Shown: positions 8,401 through 15,286, counted from the first letter of the stretch. The stretch: DNA of 16,296 nt from Bacteroidota bacterium (GCA_025356715.1 JANXRU010000299.1:1-16296), one strand, 5' to 3'. Numbers and translations are program-made. The notes: generated from the letters alone by a model not told the origin.

Positions 8401-11400
8401 TAACTGTAACTGTAGGAGTTAAATTGACTGATATGGCTGTGATGGTGCCATTTAAACAACCATTCCCGTCCATTCCAATTACCGTATAACTTTGTGTTGA
8501 ACTTGGAGTACCAGTGACAACCGCTCCGGTTGTAGCACTTAAGCCTGTTCCAGGAATCCAACTATAAGTAGTAGCTCCATTCGCAGTAAGAGTAGCTGTT
8601 TGTTGCCCTAAACAGATTGTTGCACTGTTTGCAGTAATAGTAGGTGTAGGATTTACAGCTAATGATGCAATTGCTGAAACAGGGCAAGAATACCTGTCTT
8701 CAGAATAAACTGTAAATGTATTTGGTGCTGTTGAGGTTACAGTAATAACATCTGTATTTCCGGCAGTACTTGTGTTAGTAAATGTTTCTGTGCCTGATTG
8801 TATCCAGGTATAAGTATAACTAGGAGAGCCTAATAATGTGCTAGCAGTTAAAACTACATTTGTATTTGGACAATGAATAGGTGGATTAACAACAGTTATT
8901 TGAGGACATATATTAACTTCAATTACTGATAAAGAATTATATCCATTGCAATTTAAATCATTCCAACTTCCATTCGGATAAATTTGCGTACAGTTTTCAT
9001 TTCCTCCAGCATTATTCGGTTCACCTGGTGCCCAATTAGAATAGGTGATAGGAGCCCCATCATACCAAACAAAACTACCCTCTAATAAAGCATCAGAAAA
9101 TCCAATCCAAATTACTTGCCCTGCAAAACCTTGATTTGTAAGTGCTGTAAGTACGTCTGCATTTTCTGCGGCACTTTGAACCGATATTAAATTTGCTCCA
9201 AATGATTGTGCGTAAGCCTGAGCAGCAGGCCCTGACATAAATTGCGGATTAATAAAATAAAGACTACAAGCGTTATTCATGCCTAATAATTCAATATTAC
9301 CTGCATTAGTAAGGGTTGATCGTATTAATGATAAATTACAAGAAGATGATACACAAGCCCCGATACCAACGGTTATAGTGCCTGTTCCTGTACAACCTCC
9401 CGTTATACCAACAACCGTATAAATAGAACTAGATAGTGGTGTTGCGGTAACACCTGCGCCAAAGGGAGAAGTTAAAGTGGCAGCGTTACTCCAAGTATAG
9501 CTTGTTGCACCCGCTGCATTTAGCAACGCTGATCCCCCAGGACAAATGGTAGGTGTATTAGAAGTTAAGGTTAAGGTTAAGGCAGATGCCATAGTAATAG
9601 AAGCGGTAGCACTTCCTGTACAAGTGCCAGTGGCGCCAATAACGGTGTATGTAGTTGCTGTTATTGGGCTTGCAATTACACTGGCTCCTGATGATGAACT
9701 TAAGGTAGCAGCATTAGCCCATGTATAAGAGGTTGCACCACTTACTGTTAATGTTTGGGAGCCACCAGCACAAATACTTGAATTGTTTGGAGTAACTGTT
9801 AAGTTTAAACTTGGACTCAATCCAACGTTTATAGAGGCTGTTGCTGTTCCACAAGTTCCAACTGCAGTAACTGAAATTGTTCCAGCGCTAGCTCCAAAAT
9901 TAACCGTGATGGCATTTGAATTTGTTGGTGCTGATGTAATACTTGCACCAGCGGGTACGGACCATGTATAATTGGTACTCGCAACATTTGCTACAGAATA
10001 GGTTACTCCAACTGAATTTGGACAAACCAAAGTCGATCCATTTATTGCACCAATTACAGGAGGAGTTCCTCCAAGTGTTACTTGAACAGTGGCCGTTTGA
10101 TTACCGCTACATCCAGGAGCAGATACAGAATAGATAGTTGTAGTTACTGGACTAGCTAATGTTACACTATTTGATGTTGATGTTAAAGTTGCGCCTGGAG
10201 TCCAAGTATAACTAGAGCCTCCACTAACTGTTAAGGTTGTTGATTGTGCTGGACATATTGTTACCGATGGAGATATAGTTAAATTTGGTGTAGCAGGTAA
10301 AACAGTAATTGTAAGGTTTTTACTATTACTACACGTATTAATTAAACCAGAAGCCGTTAAACTTACGTTATAAGTGCCAGCTGATGCATAGGTATGAGTA
10401 GGACTAAAATTCGCAGCTGGACTACCCCCTATATAAAAAGCAGTTCCGCCATCACCAAATGTCCATAAATACGTTGCGAATGTACCTTGGTTGGAGGTTG
10501 CATTACATAAGAATGTACCGCAAGTGCATTGATTTAATCCTAAGCCACCTGTACTACAAGGATACGTTGAGGTGTTGGTAAATGTAACTACTGTTCCAGC
10601 ACATACTGTTAATGAGGGCAAGGCGGTGAAGTTAGCGATTGGCGCATCGGTTACAGTAACAGATTTATTTACAGTAGCAGTTCCGCAAGCACCATAACTT
10701 ACCACTAATTGAAAATTCAATGTTCCAGCACTATTAGCTGTAACTGAAATTGTTTGAAGATTTTGTTGTCCTGCTGGAACAGCGGCTCCTGTCCAAGTAT
10801 AAGAAACGGCACTTGATGATGATAATGCAAAAGTAGAGCCTTTACATACGGTTGTCGGTCCCGTAATTACCGGAACGGCTGGAGAAACATTAAAACTAAT
10901 TGTTGTAGTCGGCATCGCATTTCCGCAATTATCAATAAAACTATTTCCATCAGAACCTGAATGAGCGTTTAATACCCATGGTCCACCCCCTGTTAGTGCA
11001 GGGGTTATTGTAAAAGTAATTTGAGCCGTCGAACTTCCGCAATTTACTCCACTAGCTCCTGTAATTGTATAAGGCCCGCCAGTTCCAGAAATAGAAATAT
11101 CGGTTCCGTTGGATGCAATTGACGCACAAGTTACTTGTTCGCTTGTATTTAACGTTAAGACGTTGCTTCCGCAAGGTGCAGAAACACTGGTAAGTGATGG
11201 AGGAGTAATATCAAAAATACTTGCCGTTCCAGGAGTGAAGTTTAATTGATAACCATTAGAAGAGGACGAATAATTACTAATAATCAACACATATGTTTGA
11301 CCAACAGTTGTAGCTAATACCGTACTTTGATTTGGCCCACTTGCTGGTTCTGATGGATTTGTTCCAGAAGCGGATAAACCTGTTACACCTCCAGTAGCTG

Positions 11401-11866
11401 AGAAATTACAACGAATAGGTGTTAAAGCTCCACTATTTATGGCTGAACAATTTGTTCCTGTAATGTTATATAATGCAAAATCATAATCTTGACTTAAAAC
11501 ATTTGGTGTAATATTAAAAGCAATGTTTCCTGCCGTACTACTAGTAAATGTATACCAAACAGAGTTTAGCTCATTACTACCCAAACAAGAATTTCCTGGA
11601 ATTTCCTGTGTAGCTCCGAACCCTGAGTACGAAGCTGTAGTAGAATAAATGTTTTGACAAACAGGAATAGCACTATTACAATCTTGTTCTGGAGACGTTA
11701 AAGGTATTGGAATTCCTCCGCCACTATTCCGTTGAGCTGCATATAACATGGAGGATTTTTCTTTTGCATCAATAGCAGCCGCTAACTCTTTTGGAGTTTG
11801 AGTTTGAGCGGACATTTTTAATAGAGAAAATAAAAAGAAAATAAAAAGAAAATAATTTTGTTTCAT
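5150..11866 (-). CDS. Giant T9SS type B-sorted multi-Ig adhesin with a C-type lectin domain
   Basis: 2238 residues, predicted surface-exposed or secreted. In order: signal peptide (1-21, ending MSA-Q); a jelly-roll-like domain (about 60-215) opening with DCNSAIPVCQN; Ig-like domains; a PKD-like domain (about 407-523, with WTFGDGG at 468-474 and THTYASAGTYNVSLTA at 490-505); more Ig-like modules; a C-type lectin domain (about 859-986) with WIGFSD, EPN (949-951) and WND (968-970); then about ten Ig-like repeats of about 75 residues, interrupted at 1226-1397 by an unrelated domain; and the gliding-motility-associated C-terminal domain (about 2143-2238, with IPNAFTPNGD, DRWG, GWDGKYKG and GVYVYIVDI). 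That last domain is the T9SS type B sorting signal, so export through the T9SS is expected. The lectin motifs suggest calcium-dependent mannose-type glycan binding. No porP/sprF-like gene adjoins it. A role in adhesion is inferred. Confidence 0.9.
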   Translation of the reverse strand: MKQNYFLFIFFLFSLLKMSAQTQTPKELAAAIDAKEKSSMLYAAQRNSGGGIPIPLTSPEQDCNSAIPVCQNIYSTTASYSGFGATQEIPGNSCLGSNELNSVWYTFTSSTAGNIAFNITPNVLSQDYDFALYNITGTNCSAINSGALTPIRCNFSATGGVTGLSASGTNPSEPASGPNQSTVLATTVGQTYVLIISNYSSSSNGYQLNFTPGTASIFDITPPSLTSVSAPCGSNVLTLNTSEQVTCASIASNGTDISISGTGGPYTITGASGVNCGSSTAQITFTITPALTGGGPWVLNAHSGSDGNSFIDNCGNAMPTTTISFNVSPAVPVITGPTTVCKGSTFALSSSSAVSYTWTGAAVPAGQQNLQTISVTANSAGTLNFQLVVSYGACGTATVNKSVTVTDAPIANFTALPSLTVCAGTVVTFTNTSTYPCSTGGLGLNQCTCGTFLCNATSNQGTFATYLWTFGDGGTAFYIGGSPAANFSPTHTYASAGTYNVSLTASGLINTCSNSKNLTITVLPATPNLTISPSVTICPAQSTTLTVSGGSSYTWTPGATLTSTSNSVTLASPVTTTIYSVSAPGCSGNQTATVQVTLGGTPPVIGAINGSTLVCPNSVGVTYSVANVASTNYTWSVPAGASITSAPTNSNAITVNFGASAGTISVTAVGTCGTATASINVGLSPSLNLTVTPNNSSICAGGSQTLTVSGATSYTWANAATLSSSSGASVIASPITATTYTVIGATGTCTGSATASITMASALTLTLTSNTPTICPGGSALLNAAGATSYTWSNAATLTSPFGAGVTATPLSSSIYTVVGITGGCTGTGTITVGIGACVSSSCNLSLIRSTLTNAGNIELLGMNNACSLYFINPQFMSGPAAQAYAQSFGANLISVQSAAENADVLTALTNQGFAGQVIWIGFSDALLEGSFVWYDGAPITYSNWAPGEPNNAGGNENCTQIYPNGSWNDLNCNGYNSLSVIEVNICPQITVVNPPIHCPNTNVVLTASTLLGSPSYTYTWIQSGTETFTNTSTAGNTDVITVTSTAPNTFTVYSEDRYSCPVSAIASLAVNPTPTITANSATICLGQQTATLTANGATTYSWIPGTGLSATTGAVVTGTPSSTQSYTVIGMDGNGCLNGTITAISVNLTPTVTVNSATLCSGQQTATLIAAGAANYTWTPSTTLNSATGFSVIASPTVTTNYTVTGNNGCSGSAVSSVIVNPIPNIYIIQKNSLCDTSILNWLNVTSVTPGLAQGNLPSGVTFNATHSGSGLSTTPSMFSGATFPVSYSVPIAATTIRNDLAGTFNFCFSQPVINPQIAFASIGQAALPVTITTGVPYQVLWSGINMTYVNSTTLIGAEGFTIIRFPGIHNCISFDYNNNETYINLAFGVMDFVCQGQPICPGIPLDIIANGASTYTWNSGANTTTITPAPLVTTSYSVIGTNSDGCIGTATTNVVVNPSPTITVNSSTICSGQQTATLTANGAITYTWSSGLSALTGTTVTGNPVSTENYTITGTDVNGCINDATTSITVNPTPTVTVNSSSICIGQQTATLTAIGASTYSWSPGIGLSSTTASIVTGTPSTTQDYIITGTDMNGCFDVTTTTITVNSLPILSTTNNSLCAGNSASISVSGANSYTWIPSNTLSSANNASVSASPTVTTTYTVIGVDINTCIDTATSLIDVFPIPTLTITPSYSICSGTSGTIAVSGASTYTWGASASLNSTINDTVTATPNTIETYTVTGEINTCTITAVATISVIVTPTLTINTSSTIICPAGSASLTTNGATNYTWSPIATLSASSGSLVIASPANTSTYNVTGANSTCTSTNQIVVTVTVSPVITSASATICSTASTNLSANGGVTYTWSPATNLNTTSGSNVISTPPSSINYIVSGSSSLGCVGSTSLSVIVIATPTISITGNPLTICSGSTSVLTASGALAYTWSPSSVSAINSAITIASPLNTTIYTATGTNGTAPTICTSTKTIEIVVLPRIIPIISPNDAICFGQTTIIYAKGGNTYHWNPTIGVTKPNDSTTVVKPTVPTIYTVTVSNSNLCPVTATVLIDVNPLPIVNAGRDTTINIDESYVLNGTGNVPVGFLSPDATPLICNWCPIVEVHPIESTCYTLEGFSSFGCRNTDEVCITITKFWDLFIPNAFTPNGDISNEYFMPKGYGLAQINLSIFDRWGVEIFHEDNTELGWDGKYKGVLSQQGVYVYIVDIISLGGENYRKTGHLTMLTKSK
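5675..8644 (-). repeat. Tandem Ig-like modules of about 75 residues in the adhesin
   Basis: Modules start near residues 1075, 1151, a degenerate one at 1398, then 1462, 1537, 1612, 1687, 1762, 1838, 1913 and 1993. From 1462 to 1913 the period is 75-76 residues. Each module follows the plan 'PT.TVNS..IC.G...TL.A.GA..YTW.P...L......V...P..T..Y.V.G.....C'. The modules beginning at 1075, 1151, 1462 and 1537 share GQQTATL. At DNA level GCTGTTTGTTG is exact at 8595-8605, 7434-7444 and 7212-7222, with a one-base variant at 8367-8377. These copies look recently duplicated or converted; the later modules are more diverged. Confidence 0.85.
7676..8191 (-). other. Non-repeat domain inserted between the Ig modules of the adhesin
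   Basis: Codes for residues about 1226-1397. The Ig module consensus is lost after NPIPNIYII and returns at PICPGIPLDIIANGASTYTW. The insert contains LPSGVTFNATHSG (1258-1270), NPQIAFASIGQAALPV (1316-1331), PYQVLWSGI (1338-1346) and GFTIIRFPGIHNCISFDYNN (1361-1380). It is beta-rich and looks like a self-contained domain with few cysteines. I cannot name a family. Confidence 0.6.
8909..9292 (-). other. C-type lectin domain in the adhesin
   Basis: Codes for residues about 859-986. The features of the fold are present: a conserved helix region with LISVQSAAENADVLTAL, WIGFSD (920-925), FVWYDG, NWAPGEPNN with the EPN triplet at 949-951, ENC (957-959), WND at 968-970, and a closing C973 and VIEV. 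EPN plus WND is the calcium-dependent mannose-type binding signature, so glycan binding is a reasonable inference. The disulphide pair C959-C973 is kept. Confidence 0.85.
10298..10648 (-). other. PKD-like domain in the adhesin
   Basis: Codes for residues about 407-523. PKD landmarks are FTALPSLTVCAG at the start, YLWTFGDGG (466-474) and the end strand THTYASAGTYNVSLTA (490-505). The stretch between CAGTVV and YLWTF is longer than usual and carries four cysteines (C437, C447, C449, C454), so the domain has a cysteine-rich insert. Confidence 0.75.
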
Positions 11867-12064
11867 TAGCTTGGTTTTATGTAATCGCAGTTGACGAAGA
11901 TAGTCATTAGGAATCCAATAATTATCTGTTTTTGTTTAAAATGTTCGGAAACCTAAGTGAAATAATCATTTGACTTAGGGAACGAAATTAATTTTTGTGA
12001 TTCAATCTACTTAAAGCGATTTAGGTAAATTTTAAGCAGTGATATAATTTAAAAATATAGTTTG

Positions 12065-12072
12065 TATTTTTG
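12065..12072 (+). promoter_or_regulatory. Possible -7 box of a Bacteroidota promoter (TATTTTTG)
   Basis: TATTTTTG fits the TAnnTTTG -7 consensus of the Bacteroidota primary sigma factor and lies 28 bases before the TTG start of the deacetylase gene. No good -33 TTTG is found at the expected spacing, so this is only a candidate. Confidence 0.3.
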
Positions 12073-12099
12073 GGATGAACTGTTTTATTTTGAATTAAA

Positions 12100-12711
12100 T
12101 TGAAATTATTAGTACGTCCACCAAAGTTGATGCGGAGTCTTTATAAAGATTCCATTTGGCGTATGGATAAAAATACACAAACGATTTACTTAACTTTTGA
12201 TGATGGACCTGTTCCTGAGTTAACGCCATGGGTTTTAGATGTTTTAAATGAATTTAATGTTAAAGCTACTTTTTTTTGTGTTGGAGAAAATATTGTGAAA
12301 AACCCGGGAATTTTCAAAAGAATTATTGATGAAGGTCATCAAATTGGAAATCATACGTATAATCATTTAAAAGGTTGGCAAACAAAAACAAAAGATTATT
12401 TAGTTAATGTCGAAAAATGCCAAAGCCTCACTAAAACAAATTTATTCAGACCACCATATGGTCGAATCTCAAGAAAACAATATAGAGCTTTGTCGCAAAA
12501 TTATAAAATGATTTTTTGGGATGTTTTATCTTACGACTACGATAAGTTTACAACTCTTGATAAGTGCTTAAAAAATAGTATAAAATATACCCAAAATGGT
12601 AGTATAATTGTGTTTCATGATAATATTAAGGCTAAAAGTAACTTAAAATATACTTTACCTCAGTATATTGAGTATTTTTTGAAATTAAATTATAAATTTG
12701 CAAGGCTATAA
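12100..12711 (+). CDS. Polysaccharide deacetylase (NodB/CE4 family), TTG start
   Basis: A 203-residue NodB-fold (carbohydrate esterase 4) protein that would remove acetyl groups from N-acetylated sugars using a divalent metal. All active-site motifs are visible: TFDDGP (32-37, catalytic base D34 and metal ligand D35), HTYNH (85-89, metal ligands H85 and H89), RPPYGR (117-122), WDVLSYDYD (140-148) and IVFHDN (170-175, H173). The likely start is TTG at 12100, because MKLLVRPPK precedes the core and matches the N-terminus I recall in related Bacteroidota proteins; the first ATG in frame is at 12130 (residue 11). There is no signal peptide, so the protein may be cytoplasmic or exported by an unknown route. 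Substrate (peptidoglycan, other glycan) is unknown. The heavy-metal lipoprotein gene begins 21 bases after its stop, so co-transcription is likely. Confidence 0.88.
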   Translation: MKLLVRPPKLMRSLYKDSIWRMDKNTQTIYLTFDDGPVPELTPWVLDVLNEFNVKATFFCVGENIVKNPGIFKRIIDEGHQIGNHTYNHLKGWQTKTKDYLVNVEKCQSLTKTNLFRPPYGRISRKQYRALSQNYKMIFWDVLSYDYDKFTTLDKCLKNSIKYTQNGSIIVFHDNIKAKSNLKYTLPQYIEYFLKLNYKFARL

Positions 12712-12732
12712 CTTAAATTTTTTATTCCACTA

Positions 12733-13080
12733 ATGAAATTTTCATATATAATTATTATCACATGTATTTTAGGATTAGTTTCTTGTAGTCCAAATTCTCC
12801 TGAAAAAACTTCTACTTTTAAAGTATGGGGTAATTGCGAAAAATGTAAGGTAACCATTGAGAAATCTATTTCAATTGATGGTATTAAGGAAAAAGATTGG
12901 AATGTTGAATCCAAATTAATGACAGTTAAATTTGATACGACTATTATTGGGTTAGACGCTATTCAGCAATTAATTGCAAAATCAGGTTATGATAATGATT
13001 CTTATTATGGCGATGATTATGCTTATGCTAAATTACAAGAATGTTGTCAGTATGATCGCAAGCCTTTTGAAATGAAATAA
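12733..13080 (+). CDS. Lipoprotein with heavy-metal-associated (HMA) domain
   Basis: 115 residues. The N-terminus has a short hydrophobic signal and lipobox LVSC (15-18), so C18 should be lipidated. The mature part holds an HMA-like ferredoxin fold: FKVWGNCEKCKVTIEKSI with the metal-binding pair C35-x-x-C38, followed by VESKLMTVKFD and the helix AIQQLIAKSGYDND. The extra C-terminal tail YAKLQECCQYDRK (98-110) carries a conserved-looking CC pair (104-105) that I have met in Bacteroidota relatives of this protein; it could add metal ligands. A periplasmic or outer-membrane copper (or similar ion) chaperone role is inferred from the motif. The 43-base gap to the next gene holds no strong terminator, so the GWxTD gene may be co-transcribed. 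Confidence 0.82.
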   Translation: MKFSYIIIITCILGLVSCSPNSPEKTSTFKVWGNCEKCKVTIEKSISIDGIKEKDWNVESKLMTVKFDTTIIGLDAIQQLIAKSGYDNDSYYGDDYAYAKLQECCQYDRKPFEMK

Positions 13081-13123
13081 TTTATTTCGTTATCTATTTC
13101 CTTTTTTTGTAAATTCAACAGTT

Positions 13124-14395
13124 ATGAGAAACTATTCTTGTGCATATATTTTTGCTATCCTATTAATTATGGGAATTTTTGGATGTACCTCTCAAAAAGT
13201 AAATCAAACTACAACTGATAGGCTATACAAAAAAGATAATAATTTACTGAATGCTAAGTACGTTGTTTATCATCTTAATGATTCCATTAGCCAGTTGTTT
13301 TATGATATATCTAATGAAACTATAGTTTACAAAAAAACGGACACTAGTAATTATTTTTATTCTGATTTAAAAATAAACCTTCAAATTAGTTTAGAAGATA
13401 ATATTACAGTAGCTAACGATACAGCTTCAATTATTATTAAAGACAGGCAATCCAATGTTGACGTAAAACAATTAAGAGGCTCACTTTTTTTTAGATTGAA
13501 AAGTGGGTTAAATTATTACATTGATGTTACGGCTTATGATTTAAATAAAAAAATAAAATATACCTCATCTGTGTATTCTGATAAAACCAGTAAATTTGTA
13601 CGTCAAAATTTCTTAGTAACAAATACTTCTAGTGCAATTTATTTTTCTTCATATTTTAAACCTTACGAAACGGTTTATTTATCTTCCATTAGAGTTAAAG
13701 AAAATAGGTTTACAGTTGACTATTTTAAATCGAAATTTAAATTAGCGATTCCTCCTTTTAGTTCTGAATCTGCAAGTCGATTTAGTTATAAACCCGATAG
13801 CAGTTTTGTTGTTTATAGCAAAGATAACAAGTTCGAAATGGTTATGCCATCAGAAGGATTTTATCATCTTAAAACAAATGAAGAAACAAAAGAAGGAATA
13901 ACTTTTTTTGTTTATGAACCTTCATACCCTAAAATTAAAAACGCTGAGCAAATGATTTTATCAACGCGATATATAATGGCAAAAAAAGAATTTGATCAAT
14001 GCATGAATTCCTCTGATAAGAAAATGGCTATTGATAATTTTTGGCTCGAATTAGGAGGAAGTGAAGAGAGGGCGAGAGAACTTTTAAAAAAATATTATGG
14101 AAGAATTCAAGAATCTAATAAGCTATTTACAAGTTATCAAGAAGGATGGAAAACGGATAGAGGCATGATATACATTGTATTTGGTGCGCCAAATAAAGTG
14201 AGTAAGCGAAAGAATGGCGAAATGTGGACTTATGGCGATATTGGAAATTCCAATACAACCTATTTTCAATTTCTTAAAGTTATTAATCCATTTACGGATA
14301 ATGATTATATATTGGAACGCAACGAATCTTTTAAAATGCCTTGGTACCAGGCTGTTGATATGTGGCGACAAGGAAGAATTTATTTAGATAATTAA
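13124..14395 (+). CDS. GWxTD domain-containing lipoprotein
   Basis: 423 residues. The N-terminal hydrophobic segment (about 7-20) ends in a lipobox-like GIFGC, so C21 is the likely lipidated residue. Residues about 45-240 are beta-rich and Ig-like in feel, without a family I can name. The C-terminal third (about 270-423) is the GWxTD domain: an acidic and helical stretch with FWLELGGSEERARELLKKYY, then YQEGWKTDRGMIYIVFGAPN with GWKTD at 341-345, and a closing MWTYGDIG... EMP-like end (FKMPWYQAVDMWRQGRIYLDN region). The family is found in Bacteroidota and Acidobacteria; its function is not established. It follows the HMA lipoprotein on the same strand. Confidence 0.88.
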   Translation: MRNYSCAYIFAILLIMGIFGCTSQKVNQTTTDRLYKKDNNLLNAKYVVYHLNDSISQLFYDISNETIVYKKTDTSNYFYSDLKINLQISLEDNITVANDTASIIIKDRQSNVDVKQLRGSLFFRLKSGLNYYIDVTAYDLNKKIKYTSSVYSDKTSKFVRQNFLVTNTSSAIYFSSYFKPYETVYLSSIRVKENRFTVDYFKSKFKLAIPPFSSESASRFSYKPDSSFVVYSKDNKFEMVMPSEGFYHLKTNEETKEGITFFVYEPSYPKIKNAEQMILSTRYIMAKKEFDQCMNSSDKKMAIDNFWLELGGSEERARELLKKYYGRIQESNKLFTSYQEGWKTDRGMIYIVFGAPNKVSKRKNGEMWTYGDIGNSNTTYFQFLKVINPFTDNDYILERNESFKMPWYQAVDMWRQGRIYLDN

Positions 14396-14443
14396 ATAAA
14401 AATCTCTCTTCATTTATCTTAAATTTAATGCAAGTAAATAGTT

Positions 14444-14465
14444 GCCAGCAAGCATAAGACAACAA
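14444..14465 (+). repeat. Upstream boundary motif of the VOC gene (GCCAGCAAG...AGACAACAA)
   Basis: GCCAGCAAG (14444-14452) and AGACAACAA (14457-14465) are separated by 4 bases and end 4 bases before the VOC start codon. The same two words recur in the same order and orientation at the other end of the gene (15130-15165), with an 18-base gap. The pair may mark the edges of a transferred unit. Confidence 0.5.
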
Positions 14466-14469
14466 CTAA

Positions 14470-15141
14470 ATGGACATTTTAGAAATAGAAATACTATCCG
14501 ACAATATTGAAGAGACTATTAAATTCTATTCGGAACTATTAGGTTTCAAAATTCTTCACGCAGACAGAAATACAATTTCATTTGCTGTTGGGAAATCTGT
14601 TTTAACTTTTATAAAATCAGACAACTTAAATCCTAAATATCATTTTGCATTTAATATCCCGTGCAATAAAATTGACGACGCAATTTTATGGGCTTCTTCG
14701 CGGACAACGTTAATCAAAATAACTAATGAGAAAATCATAGCAGACTTTGACAGCTGGAACGCAAACGCAATATATTTCTACGACAACAATGGAAACATTT
14801 TAGAATTCATTGCTCGTCACGACTTAAACAACGCATCTGAAAATAACTTTGACATTTCATCAATTGAATCAATTAGTGAAATCGGTATTGTAGCAGAAAA
14901 CGTATTGGAACTCTCAAACAAATTAATAAACGAAAACAAATTATCTTTATTTGCAAAGGGCTCAAAAAGCGAGGCGTTCTCTGCTTTAGGTGACGACAAT
15001 GGTTTATTTGTAATCGTAAAGACACATAGAAATTGGTACCCAACAAATTTACTGGCGGAAAAATTCTATACAAAAATTAAACTAAAGACAAATAACACAA
15101 CGGTTTACCTAACTATAAATGACAATAATGCCAGCAGGTAA
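14470..15141 (+). CDS. Two-module VOC (glyoxalase/bleomycin-resistance) superfamily protein
   Basis: 223 residues, cytoplasmic. Module one (1-118) opens LEIEILSDNIEETIKFYSEL (residues 4-23) with LGFKI and closes with IYFYDNNGNILEF (101-113), where E112 occupies the usual metal-ligand position. The first-strand histidine of many VOC enzymes is replaced (L4 by my alignment), so classical glyoxalase I activity is doubtful. Module two (about 135-190) repeats the beta-alpha-beta plan (ISEIGIVAENVLELSNKLI, then AFSALGDDNGLFVIV) without obvious ligands. The specific substrate is unknown. The codon use stands apart: all 14 aspartates are GAC, while 8 of 9 in the HMA gene are GAT, which suggests transfer. 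Related motifs flank the gene, and the downstream copy overlaps its last codons. Confidence 0.78.
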   Translation: MDILEIEILSDNIEETIKFYSELLGFKILHADRNTISFAVGKSVLTFIKSDNLNPKYHFAFNIPCNKIDDAILWASSRTTLIKITNEKIIADFDSWNANAIYFYDNNGNILEFIARHDLNNASENNFDISSIESISEIGIVAENVLELSNKLINENKLSLFAKGSKSEAFSALGDDNGLFVIVKTHRNWYPTNLLAEKFYTKIKLKTNNTTVYLTINDNNASR

Positions 15142-15165
15142 CAGCCTAATGCGGGTAGACAACAA
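15130..15165 (+). repeat. Downstream boundary motif of the VOC gene (GCCAGCAGG...AGACAACAA)
   Basis: GCCAGCAGG (15130-15138) overlaps the last sense codons of the VOC gene and AGACAACAA (15157-15165) follows after 18 bases containing the stop codon and CCTAATGCGGGT. The same words flank the start of the gene. CCTAATGCGGGT after a stop resembles trailing sequences I have seen behind single-gene insertions in Bacteroidota; that comparison is from memory. Confidence 0.5.
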
Positions 15166-15234
15166 AACTTTTGCAAACAAGGTCGCTTCGCGAAAGACAG
15201 TTAAAAAATGAATTATAATAAATCCCTATCAAAT

Positions 15235-15272
15235 AAAAAATCCCTTAACGTAATTGTTAAGGGATTTTTTTT
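15235..15272. terminator. Bidirectional intrinsic terminator
   Basis: A perfect 9-base-pair stem (TCCCTTAAC at 15241-15249 with GTTAAGGGA at 15256-15264) closes a 6-base loop. A run of six A lies before it (15235-15240) and eight T follow (15265-15272). It sits 14 bases downstream of the stop of the minus-strand FN3-like gene and also lies beyond the VOC gene on the plus strand, so it can end both transcripts. Confidence 0.9.
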
Positions 15273-15286
15273 ATACCATTTTAACA

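Noticed and set aside
5675..8644. CRISPR-like array because of regular repeats
   Set aside because: The repeats are about 225 bases long, coding, and in a continuous frame; they are protein modules.
5838..10137. Plus-strand open frames antisense to the adhesin (for example 7113-7334, 9546-9728)
   Set aside because: They arise from the Thr/Val/Ser-rich repeats read in reverse, giving V/A-rich pseudo-proteins without start signals.
11867..12099. Promoter of the adhesin gene in the divergent spacer
   Set aside because: No TAnnTTTG with an upstream TTTG was found on the minus strand, so no site was called.
13074..13088. GAAATAA/TTATTTC near-palindrome at the end of the HMA gene
   Set aside because: A 7-base-pair AT-only stem with no T run is too weak to call a terminator.
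15130..15200. Integron attC site after the VOC gene
   Set aside because: No GTTRRRY/RYYYAAC core pair was found at the expected places and no integrase is in the window; only the cassette-like motif pair is reported.
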